DNA of 64,000 nt from Polychytrium aggregatum (lineage: Eukaryota; Chytridiomycota; Chytridiomycetes; Polychytriales). The DNA lies in NCBI RefSeq assembly GCF_025602895.1, contig NW_026516253.1:248001-312000 (forward strand). Direction: 5' to 3'. Of the stretch, positions 38,697 to 46,261 are shown in pieces. The position numbers and the translations under genes were made by a program. Numbering within the stretch: position 1 is the first letter of the stretch; every line of letters begins with the position of its first letter. The notes under the pieces were generated by a model, which was not told the DNA's origin, made no database searches, and saw only the letters and a program-made list of their open reading frames with translations.

Positions 38697-40334
38697 ATGC
38701 CTCGCAAGCGCAAAGCCCAGTCGTCCGTTTCCGCCGAACCCACCAGCTCCAAGCGAGCCAAGGCCAATCCCACAGCTCCTGCCGCAGAGCCGCCCAAACC
38801 CACCGGCCCAGTGGTGACATGGTCGCCCACGCCCATGCCTGAGTTACCTGTCGAGATCATCCAGCTCATCTCGGACTTCATGCCTGCTGCCGCTGCTGCA
38901 AGATTCGCCAAGACCAGTCGCTACCACCATGCCGCCGTCAACGACGTCCACTACTGGGCCGTGCGTCTCCACAAGCATCCATCCAAGCCTGCCTTCACCG
39001 AGGAGCTGAAGACCTGCAAGAGCATCATGGCCTGGATCCACTGCCTCGATACCACTCTGTGTGTGGGGTGTCGTCGCATCAGGATTCCCAGAAACAGCTA
39101 CCCTTGTATTCCCTACCCCATTTGCTACAACTGCACCTTTGACCACGATTCTTGCATTTATGGGTTGGTCTCGGTCAGTACCATGTACAAGCTCTACAAG
39201 ATCAAGCCCGGAGACATGCCAACGGGATCGATCTGCATCAGCAAGAAGTGCAGATTCACCTTTGGCACCTATTACTTGCGCCCTCAGGTCATGGCCCGCG
39301 TCGCCGAGCTGCATGGGAGCTGGACCGCCTTCAAGGAGCGAGCCGTGGTCAAGAGATGCCAGAAGGGCCAGCATATCCTCGAGCGCAAGCAAAAGATCGC
39401 AGCCCTCCCCAAGAAGACGTACGAGTTCTCCAAGGACATGGTCGCCGCATTCCTCGCCAACGGCAGGGGCTGGCGTGAGCTCAAGAAGCGACTCGAGCGC
39501 GACTATGATTTCCTGGAGACGATGAAGTCGCGCAGCTACCCGTACACACCAGCCGAATATGCCCGCTATCGAGACGAGCACATCAAGACGCCCGAGGAGC
39601 TGCTTGTGTGGATCGATCGCCACGCAGCAGGCAAAGATGCCTTCAAGGACAGCATTGTGGCGATATTCCCGGCCATCGCTGAGCGAGTCGAGCAGGCAGT
39701 CGCTGCACTCCCCGAGCTCCAGCAAGACCATCGAGTATCGTGGCTCAATGATATCATCGTCCCGCTCATGGGCGTGAGTGTCCAGGACATTCGCAGCAAG
39801 TCAGAATACGACGACTTTGCCACGAGCAGCTACCAGGTCACTCCGGCATCCGCTGTTCAGAGCTTCCTGAGCATCGGCGACGAGGGCCAAGAAAGCAAAT
39901 TCAGGTGGTTCGCTAGGAACCTGGTCAGATACCTTTACGAACGCCATCTCTGGAACGTCGCGGAGCACGACTTGTTGACGAAGCAGCAGGACCCATCCGA
40001 ATTCGCCAGTCTCCTGACGATCAGCGATCTCAAGACGATGCTGCTGGAGCATGGACTTCGCCATCGCGGCATGAGCCGACGATCAGACAGCAAGCTCTGT
40101 GATCTCTACGCCACGAACAAGAAGCAGATCCAGCTCTTTGACGTGGTCCAGCGCATGTGCGAGATGCGGACGTTGTTCGAGGTGTATGATGCAAGCTATC
40201 GGGAGTATCGGGAAGCCAACGACCTTGACTGGAGAGAACCAGTCGAGTTTGAGGACCTCGAGCCGTTTGCTGTGAGGAGTTGCTCTGACGAGATCAATCG
40301 TGGCTACCCACTTGTCCACAATCGCAGGTGGTGA
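38697..40334 (+). CDS. F-box protein with Cys cluster (545 aa)
   Basis: The N terminus is basic (MPRKRKAQSS, SSKRAKAN) and Pro/Ala-rich. Residues 48-90 match an F-box (MPELPVEIIQLISDFMPAAAAARFAKTSRYHHAAV), the Skp1-binding module of SCF ubiquitin ligases. A Cys group follows (C122, C125, C137, C143, C146: CVGC...CIPYPICYNC) that could bind zinc. The rest is helical and charged, with no WD or LRR repeats. A role in choosing ubiquitylation substrates is inferred from the F-box only. The ATG at 38697 (CACCATGC) is preferred: the upstream open stretch is not ATG-initiated in good context. It is convergent with the next gene across repeat R2. Confidence 0.85.
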   Translation: MPRKRKAQSSVSAEPTSSKRAKANPTAPAAEPPKPTGPVVTWSPTPMPELPVEIIQLISDFMPAAAAARFAKTSRYHHAAVNDVHYWAVRLHKHPSKPAFTEELKTCKSIMAWIHCLDTTLCVGCRRIRIPRNSYPCIPYPICYNCTFDHDSCIYGLVSVSTMYKLYKIKPGDMPTGSICISKKCRFTFGTYYLRPQVMARVAELHGSWTAFKERAVVKRCQKGQHILERKQKIAALPKKTYEFSKDMVAAFLANGRGWRELKKRLERDYDFLETMKSRSYPYTPAEYARYRDEHIKTPEELLVWIDRHAAGKDAFKDSIVAIFPAIAERVEQAVAALPELQQDHRVSWLNDIIVPLMGVSVQDIRSKSEYDDFATSSYQVTPASAVQSFLSIGDEGQESKFRWFARNLVRYLYERHLWNVAEHDLLTKQQDPSEFASLLTISDLKTMLLEHGLRHRGMSRRSDSKLCDLYATNKKQIQLFDVVQRMCEMRTLFEVYDASYREYREANDLDWREPVEFEDLEPFAVRSCSDEINRGYPLVHNRRW

Positions 40335-40874
40335 TCTCGACATGGAGTGCGCATGTGCCACTCTCGGTTACCATCGAACACCACTTCATTCCCACCAGCC
40401 ACCCACACACTCACACCATCCCTCTTCATCACTCTGGTGTTTGTGGATATGCAAATGACTCGGAAGAGACTCGGAAGAGACGTATCGAGTGGTCGGAAGA
40501 GACTCGGAAGAGGAATTTTTTCATGGAGTGTGATAATATTATCATTCAACACTGAAAACATGGAGAGAATACCACCGCGGAACTCACTCGGAAGTGATTT
40601 GGAAGTGAATATGGAGTGAGAAGCTCTTTTGGGGGCCGGTTGGGGGCATTGGAGAAGAAAAAACAAAAATTTTCAAGAAAAAAAAGATATTCCTGGCCGG
40701 GAAGGATTTGGGGCCCACGCTCGCATTCATGGAGTGGACTCGGAAGAGACTCGGAAGTGAAGCTCGCTCGATAAACATGGTGTGGGGCTGAAAACTCGTA
40801 AGAGACTCGGAAGTGAAACGTCGTCGCTTGTGAGCGGGTTGGAAGAGGATTGGAAGAAGGTGTGTGCACTCCAT
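40335..40874. repeat. Intergenic repeat R2, copy 1
   Basis: The left part (40335-40550) has CATGGAGTGCGCATGTGCC and many GACTCGGAAGA-type words. From 40551 to 40899 the sequence matches 60833-61181 base for base as far as I can compare, running into the last codons of the gene on its right. It contains the A-rich run near 40660-40690 and repeated CGGAAGAGACT or CGGAAGTGA motifs. No open frame here looks coding. Confidence 0.8.
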
Positions 40875-42110
40875 TCACTGCATGCATGCCTCGCGAATGC
40901 GCTTTTCGTAATACTCCCAAAGAGCAGTGTCATTGCTCCGGGTCACGATGGAGCGCTTGAGCAAGTCGATCAACATGGCTTGAACCCGGGGGTCGTTTCT
41001 GGCTGCTGCGATGTCGTCCAGAGCGATCATATCACCCCAGTTCTCAGGGCGATCCCAGAGATGTGATGCTCTGGGGGAAATGCGCAGGATTTGCTGGCGT
41101 GCTATCATGCTTCCTGCACGACAACTTGTGAGCAAAATGTACTGGTAGAGATTCATGCAGTTCATCGCTCGAGGGAACCCAATTGCATGCTTCATGCAGT
41201 AGAAAAACAGGACATTCCTGTCGCTTTCAGGGAGGCTGTGCCCAGACGACTCCAACAACCAACGTCGGACGGACGATGCATGGGGCGCATTTCGGATCCC
41301 CCCATATTGGCAGATGTCGTAGATCTGCTGGGTGCTGTCGCGATAACCACCCCGAGCACATTCGACCAGGAGATTCAAGGCCCGGTTCGGGTTGGCATCG
41401 GTACCTCTGCCATATCGGTAGCATTCGTAGAGAGTGAACTTGACCTTCAAGTTGGATGCGTCCAACGACTGTAGCCACTGGAAGTACGCCTGGTTGATCT
41501 CGTCAGATGGTGTTACGAAGAAAAAGTTGCGATGTTCGAGGAGGAAGTCGTCGAGCACCTCGGATTTGTTGCGCAGGACGGAAAGGCTTTTGCTGATGAT
41601 TTCACCATTCCAGAATATGCGCTTGACAATCCACATCGCAGTGGGGATGTGGTTGGCATCGAGGAGTCGTCGTACGATCTGCAAATCGGAGTTGTCTCGG
41701 CGGATACGAGATGCGACTCGGACGAACTCGGCTGAAACCACGGATCTCGGAATGGTCTTGAACCACTTGACGTCGAAGGGGAACGGTCCAGCCGGGAAAT
41801 ACTTGACCAGATGGGTACAGTCCTCGGGGAGGAGCCTGGTATCGTACTGCTTATCGAACCACTCAGCCCAGATGCGAATCCCCACGGTCTTGGTCGAGAG
41901 CCGGGTCCTCACGTCGCTGGAAGTTGCTTTGAGCTTCACGAGACTGCAGGCAGGGAGCATTTGGATCAGCTCAGGGATCGAGAGGACGGTCAGGAGGACG
42001 GGGTAGGTCTCTTCGATTCCCAAGGCGATCAGCTGCTCATGGAGGCGTTGACGCTTGGCAGCACGGGTGCTCATCGAGCGGGTAATGCGCTTGGTAGCCT
42101 GGGAGGACAT
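40875..42110 (-). CDS. F-box-like / Sel1-like repeat protein, paralogue 1 (411 aa)
   Basis: The basic N terminus (ATKRITRSMSTRAAKRQRLHEQL, nuclear-signal-like) is followed by an F-box-like helical segment (about 35-85: YPVLLTVLSIPELIQMLPACSLVKLKATSSDVRTRL). Near 225-270 is a Sel1-type unit (YECYRYGRGTDANPNRALNLLVECARGGY). The start at MSSQATKR is supported by a TATA-like box 57 bp upstream and by the paralogue at 61157-62392, which has the same length and start, while upstream codons differ. A role as a protein-interaction or ubiquitin-ligase adaptor is inferred from the modules. The last codons lie in the block identical to the second locus. Confidence 0.82.
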   Translation of the reverse strand: MSSQATKRITRSMSTRAAKRQRLHEQLIALGIEETYPVLLTVLSIPELIQMLPACSLVKLKATSSDVRTRLSTKTVGIRIWAEWFDKQYDTRLLPEDCTHLVKYFPAGPFPFDVKWFKTIPRSVVSAEFVRVASRIRRDNSDLQIVRRLLDANHIPTAMWIVKRIFWNGEIISKSLSVLRNKSEVLDDFLLEHRNFFFVTPSDEINQAYFQWLQSLDASNLKVKFTLYECYRYGRGTDANPNRALNLLVECARGGYRDSTQQIYDICQYGGIRNAPHASSVRRWLLESSGHSLPESDRNVLFFYCMKHAIGFPRAMNCMNLYQYILLTSCRAGSMIARQQILRISPRASHLWDRPENWGDMIALDDIAAARNDPRVQAMLIDLLKRSIVTRSNDTALWEYYEKRIREACMQ

Positions 42111-42166
42111 GGCGATGAAGGAGAGCTGGTTGGATGGGGCCTCCAGCAACGCACACTGGGCTCCCT

Positions 42167-42176
42167 CATATACCCC
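42167..42176 (-). promoter_or_regulatory. TATA-like box of paralogue 1
   Basis: In gene sense GGGGTATATGAGG lies 57 bp upstream of the ATG. The same sequence is kept at the same distance in the paralogue (62449-62459), although flanking bases differ. This supports a core promoter and the chosen start. Confidence 0.65.
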
Positions 42177-42353
42177 ATGGCCAGCGGCGCCTGGGAGACG
42201 ATGGTGGCCAGGTGACTGGGTGTCCAAGCCCAGCCCGTATCTCCGCCGTCCCTGCGAGGATGAGGTGTCATCCCGGGCGCGGCGTTCTGCCCCTTCTCTC
42301 TCGCCATCTCACCAGCCCCAGCCCCAGCTCCCACCAGACCATAGCCTCACCCG
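42177..42353. other. Intergenic, divergent promoter region
   Basis: Non-coding sequence between the Sel1-like gene and the pseudogene relic. It shares GTGTCCAAGCCCAGCCCGTA and nearby bases with 62500-62530 upstream of the second paralogue, so the duplicated unit includes the promoter. Confidence 0.6.
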
Positions 42354-42602
42354 ATGTCTATCGCTAACCACCCCGTCATCGCCATGGACTTTCTCACTCG
42401 CGACGTCTACTAAACCGCCACCGGTCAAGAAGGTGTCCGCAGGATGATGATCGCCAATATCTGCACCAGAACGCTTCCTGGCATCCATATGGTCTACATC
42501 AAGTTCAACGACAGCACCACGCCTCAGCTTCCCTTTGTTGATATGAATGGTCTCGCTGCGATCCGCCAGCGTATCGAGCCTGGCTTTCGATACCCAATGT
42601 GA
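42354..42602 (+). pseudogene. Relic of a third GHPLLEPYP-family gene
   Basis: One frame reads NHPVIAMDFLTRD, then a TAA (42411). It then reads RTLPGIHMVYIKFNDS followed by LPFVDMNGLAAIRQRIEP before TGA at 42600. These align with two separated parts of the C-terminal domain of the next two genes: NPIIELDRSARK, and RTLAHIPAVYIKFDD with the FIDRRGYMDIIHRG stretch. About 45 residues between them are missing. It is therefore a decayed, internally deleted paralogue directly upstream of an intact one. A spliced small gene is less likely. Confidence 0.65.
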
Positions 42603-42784
42603 GCCGCAAGGGGCAGACCAATACACCCGCTTTTCTCCCTGTCCCTGTCGTTCCGATTGGTGTGGCGTCAGCGGCGCGTGTGGCAATCTCCTCCTCTGGA
42701 GGGGCGTTCTGTCCGATGGGAGGTGCCTTGGCGACACCCGCCATCCCTGCCCCCGATCTCGCATCCCAGCTTCAAGCTCCAGCA

Positions 42785-43738
42785 ATGCCTGCTTCCAGAT
42801 CCAAGCGTCGATCCTCTGCTCAACGCAGGAACCCAGTGCCTCTCCCGCCCAAGCACACCACGACCGAGAAGGAGGATTGTCCTGTCATCGTTATTGACGA
42901 CTCGGATGCAGAGTCAGATATCACCTGCGACATCGATCCATCCGAAGTCGTCCCGGGAATGCCAGTGTCGCTCGCCAGTCTTGCAGTCAATCACGATCCT
43001 CCTGTGATCTCGACCGGCTCCGGCTCTCTCCAGCACACCACGAGCCCCGAATCCACCGCCGCCTCCGGTGCTCCTGACACCCCTGTCCCAGTCCAGCCCG
43101 AGTCAGTTGTCGTATCGAGCCCTCCCGACACCAGCGCTGAAAAGATCGTTCGCCGCTTCAACGGCCACCCTCTCCTCGAGCCGTATCCCTTGGATTTGCT
43201 CCCGAACCGCGGTCTCATGGCCGATGGGTCGTTGAATCCAATCATCGAGTTGGATCGCTCGGCCAGGAAGCGAATTGAGACCATTATGGGGCACGTTACG
43301 ACAATCACTCTCCCAGACGGTCGCATTCTCTCTGATGCTCGTGAGGTGATTGCTGTTTCGGATGGCAAAGACTTTCGTGCATATATGAAAGAGTCAACCG
43401 CCGAGCACGTCAAGTTTCGCAACAGCATCAAGGCCAAGTGGTCTAGAACGTTGGCGCACATACCAGCAGTTTACATCAAATTCGACGATGTATCTAGAGA
43501 GGTTGCATTCATCGATCGTCGAGGGTATATGGATATCATTCATAGGGGTATCGGGGAACCATCTGCAGTCGAGAGAGAGAAGCAGTTACTGGTCATGATG
43601 GGTATCTATGGAAACGATGTACATGTACTCAGCGAGATCCAGTGTGAGATACAGCAAGAGATGGCTAGACCCAACACAGAGAACAAGTACCTGATCTTCA
43701 TCAAGGCAGCTGAGTTCAAAAATGCTCGCATGGAATAA
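42785..43738 (+). CDS. GHPLLEPYP-family protein 1 (317 aa), SIM-containing
   Basis: This family is unknown to me. The N-terminal 120 residues are low-complexity and disordered, with basic MPASRSKRRSSAQRR and, at residues 34-41, VIVIDDSD followed by AESD. That pattern fits a SUMO-interaction motif (hydrophobic core plus acidic tail). The conserved domain begins about residue 121 (RRFNGHPLLEPYP). It includes NPIIELDRSARKRIE, LPDGRILSDAREVIAVSD, KAKWSRTLAHIPAVYIKFDD and RRGYMDIIHRG. It resembles its neighbour (44066-45049) throughout this domain. The start at 42785 matches the neighbour in length and basic N terminus. An in-frame ATG at 42716 is possible. The frame is also open from a GTG at 42599. 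Confidence 0.78.
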   Translation: MPASRSKRRSSAQRRNPVPLPPKHTTTEKEDCPVIVIDDSDAESDITCDIDPSEVVPGMPVSLASLAVNHDPPVISTGSGSLQHTTSPESTAASGAPDTPVPVQPESVVVSSPPDTSAEKIVRRFNGHPLLEPYPLDLLPNRGLMADGSLNPIIELDRSARKRIETIMGHVTTITLPDGRILSDAREVIAVSDGKDFRAYMKESTAEHVKFRNSIKAKWSRTLAHIPAVYIKFDDVSREVAFIDRRGYMDIIHRGIGEPSAVEREKQLLVMMGIYGNDVHVLSEIQCEIQQEMARPNTENKYLIFIKAAEFKNARME

Positions 43739-44065
43739 AGTTCATATCTCCCCAGTTCGAGCAGTATATTCTGTCCATTGAGTGGCGATGGTGCAGCGCC
43801 AGTCATGTGTGTGGCGGTGCACAGACAAGCCAATTTGTGGCTGGCATGCGGGGCTGCGCACCAATTCGAACCACTCAGGTTCCAGCCATACTGCCATCGG
43901 GCGACGGTGCGTGTCAACCCCGACCCCCATGGGCGACATGTCCCGCAGCCTCCGTCCCCGACCCTGTTCAAAAGGGCGCACCCCCGCCCAAGGTGGTGCC
44001 CTGCCATCTTCGCCCCGCCGTTTCCTCCTTCACCAGCGATCACCAGCCTTCTCTTCTGCCTCGCC
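43739..44065. promoter_or_regulatory. Upstream region of GHPLLEPYP-family gene 2
   Basis: This 327-bp gap contains no gene that I support, although the downstream frame stays open through it from 43778. A stretch near 43780-43890 matches, inverted and diverged, 57573-57700. CAAAAGGGCGC about 90 bp before the ATG may be the core promoter. Confidence 0.5.
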
Positions 44066-45049
44066 ATGAGCTCCATTACCAAGACCACGCGAGCTGCCCC
44101 TGCTGCCGCCCCCCGAGCCAGGAAGAGGCGCGCTACTGCCCCAACCTTAGTCCAGCCCGAACCCGTACCCGAGCCCGTCAACGCCCCGAGCACTTCCGAC
44201 CGTCCCGTCGCTACCGAGGCTCTTGTCGCCCCCCGATCCAGGAATAGCCGCGATGCTACCCCAGCCCTGCTCGAGTCCCTCAACGACTCGACACCTTACG
44301 ATCCTCCCGTCGAAGAATCGAGCGCTTCTGATGCTCCCGTTGACACCGATGATCTCGCCACTCTCAGCCACGAGATCGATACCGCCAGCCTTGCGCTACC
44401 CGATGCAGATGCCGTCGATCAAGTGCAACAGCCAGCCACCAAGGTGAAGAGGCTCCGTCGCCAGGCGGTTCCGAAGCCTGCTGGTGCCGTGATTTTTCGT
44501 GGTCATCCACTTCTCGAGCCCTATCCTCAAACCAATGCGGATGGAACAGTGAACCCGATCATCGTTTTGGATTCCTCTCAGCGACAGATCCAGCGTACCC
44601 AACTTGGCCCGCTTCACAAAGTCACCATCGGGAAAGACCAAATCTTCTGCGATGCTCGAGAGGCCATTGCACTGTCCGACGATCGAAAATTTGAAGCATA
44701 CGACAGAAGTCGTGATTCGGAAGACGATATTTCAACAAGGAACTCGATCAAGAAAAAATGGGGTGATTCTCTCCATTTTGTTCGAGCTGTTTATGTAAAG
44801 TTCGACGGCGATAGGGCGATTTACCCTTTCGTTGACGATCGGGGTTTAATGCAGATAATCAGTCGTGGGAAAGGTGTGCGTTGTAGAAAATTGAGGGAAA
44901 CACATAATGAGGACTTGATCAAGGTTTATGGGAGAGATATGAGGATGCTTGCCCAATTGCAAGCACGCTTTGACCTCCAAGATCAGAGGGATGACGTGAG
45001 CCAGAATGAGGATGCTATTTTTTTGACTGGAGTGAAATCCAGAGAATAA
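44066..45049 (+). CDS. GHPLLEPYP-family protein 2 (327 aa)
   Basis: A tandem paralogue of the preceding gene, with ATG in CGCCATGAG context. Residues 1-140 are Ala/Pro-rich and basic, then acidic (RARKRRATAPT, SDAPVDTDDLATLSHEID), and are probably disordered. The family domain runs from about 143 to the end: FRGHPLLEPYP, NPIIVLDSSQRQI, FCDAREAIALSD, IKKKWGDSLHFVRAVYVKFD, FVDDRGLMQIISRGKG. No known catalytic motif is seen. The clear SIM of paralogue 1 is not kept. The minisatellite begins within 10 bp of its stop codon, so the 3' UTR may include the repeats. The C-terminal region is AT-richer than the N-terminal half. Confidence 0.78.
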   Translation: MSSITKTTRAAPAAAPRARKRRATAPTLVQPEPVPEPVNAPSTSDRPVATEALVAPRSRNSRDATPALLESLNDSTPYDPPVEESSASDAPVDTDDLATLSHEIDTASLALPDADAVDQVQQPATKVKRLRRQAVPKPAGAVIFRGHPLLEPYPQTNADGTVNPIIVLDSSQRQIQRTQLGPLHKVTIGKDQIFCDAREAIALSDDRKFEAYDRSRDSEDDISTRNSIKKKWGDSLHFVRAVYVKFDGDRAIYPFVDDRGLMQIISRGKGVRCRKLRETHNEDLIKVYGRDMRMLAQLQARFDLQDQRDDVSQNEDAIFLTGVKSRE

Positions 45050-45052
45050 ACA

Positions 45053-45680
45053 CGAATCGTACCGATCGATAGCCTGTGTGCCGGGTGAACCGTACCGATC
45101 GATAGCCTGTGTGCCGGGCAAACCGTACCGATGGATAGCCTGTGTGCCGGGCAAACCGTACCGATCGATAGTCTGTGTGCCGGGCAAACCGTACCGATGG
45201 ATAGCCTGTGTGCCGGGCAAACCGTACCGATGGATAGCCTGTGTGCCGGGCAAACCGTACCGATCGATAGTCTGTGTGCCGGGCAAACCGTACCGATCGA
45301 TAGCCTGTGTGCCGGGCAAACCGTACCGATGGATAGCCTGTGTGCCGGGCAAACCGTACCGATCGATAGTCTGTGTGCCGGGCAAACCGTACCGATGGAT
45401 AGCCTGTGTGCCGGGCAAACCGTACCGATCGATAGTCTGTGTGCCGGGCAAACCGTACCGATCGATAGTCTGTGTGCCGGGCAAACCGTACCGATCGATA
45501 GCCTGTGTGCCGGGCAAACCGTACCGATCGATAGTCTGTGTGCCGGGCAAACCGTACCGATGGATAGCCTGTGTGCCGGGCAAACCGTACCGATCGATAG
45601 TCTGTGTGCCGGGCAAACCGTACCGATCGATAGTCTGTGTGCCGGGCAAACCGTACCGATCGATAGCCTGTGTGCCGGGC
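45053..45680. repeat. 33-bp minisatellite, left part (about 19 units)
   Basis: Units of 33 bp contain ACCGTACCGATCGATAG and TGTGTGCCGGGCAA. Three variants alternate (GATCGATAGC, GATCGATAGT, GATGGATAGC). The first unit has GGGTGAAC. Because 33 is divisible by three, every frame without a stop runs through the array. The resulting 11-residue repeat proteins (YGLPGTQAIDR on the minus strand) are probably artefacts. E2 split the array at CGGGC. Confidence 0.95.
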
Positions 45681-46261
45681 TGTCAAGACTGGACAACGGG
45701 GCAAGCAGGGAAGTGCGCAAGAGTCCTAATACAAGACTCGAACGTAGGGAGAGGAGCGGGGACTGGACTGGGACACAGAGTGTCAAGTGTAAAGCCAAAG
45801 TTTTATTCTAGATCCAAGGCTTAGGATACTAAAAATACAAAGTGGCAAGACGAAGGCAAAAGACAGAGGCTGGTCGGAGGGCTATTTATGCGAGCGCCAA
45901 GGATCGACGCTGGAGAGCGAGGGGGTAGGAGCGAAGCAGCGGCGGGGAGGGCGAAGCAGCGAGCGAAGCAGGTGGCGACCGTGACTCGGGATCCGTGAGT
46001 CAGCGGGCGTCAGTGGCGGCGGCATGGCGGCGCCAAGGCGTCAGGCGGCGTCGAGGCGGCGTCGTGGGCGTAACCCATGACCAACAGCAAGGAAGCGGGA
46101 ACGGAACACAGACAGCGCGCGTGCTGGCGGTAAGACAACAAGGCAGCACAGCGCGGGAAACAAACAAACAGAAGGAAGGGAAAGCACTAAGACAGGCAAA
46201 CAGAAAGGAAAGGGCAAGGGTAAAGGAAGGAAGAGGGCAAAGGCAGAGGGTGTTCATGACA
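45681..46261 (-). repeat. E2 3' LTR
   Basis: 581 bp. In element sense it shows the TGACTCA/GAGTCA pair around GGATCC, CATAAATAGCCC and AATAAAA. It carries a few substitutions relative to E1, and by eye the same ones as its own partner. Confidence 0.94.

Noticed and set aside
42111-42227. Upstream extension of the Sel1-like paralogue 1
   Set aside because: The extra codons overlap the TATA-like box and are not shared with paralogue 2.
43778-44065. N-terminal extension of GHPLLEPYP protein 2
   Set aside because: The frame is open, but the sequence matches the non-coding inverted copy at 57573-57700. The paralogue and the good ATG context at 44066 favour the shorter protein.
45053-45680. CRISPR-like array
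   Set aside because: Units are contiguous 33-bp repeats without unique spacers, in a eukaryotic context with no cas genes.
44846-45824. Overlapping frames of about 230-270 codons through the minisatellite
   Set aside because: The unit is 33 bp, so any stop-free frame runs through. Frames on both strands are equally open, which argues against coding.
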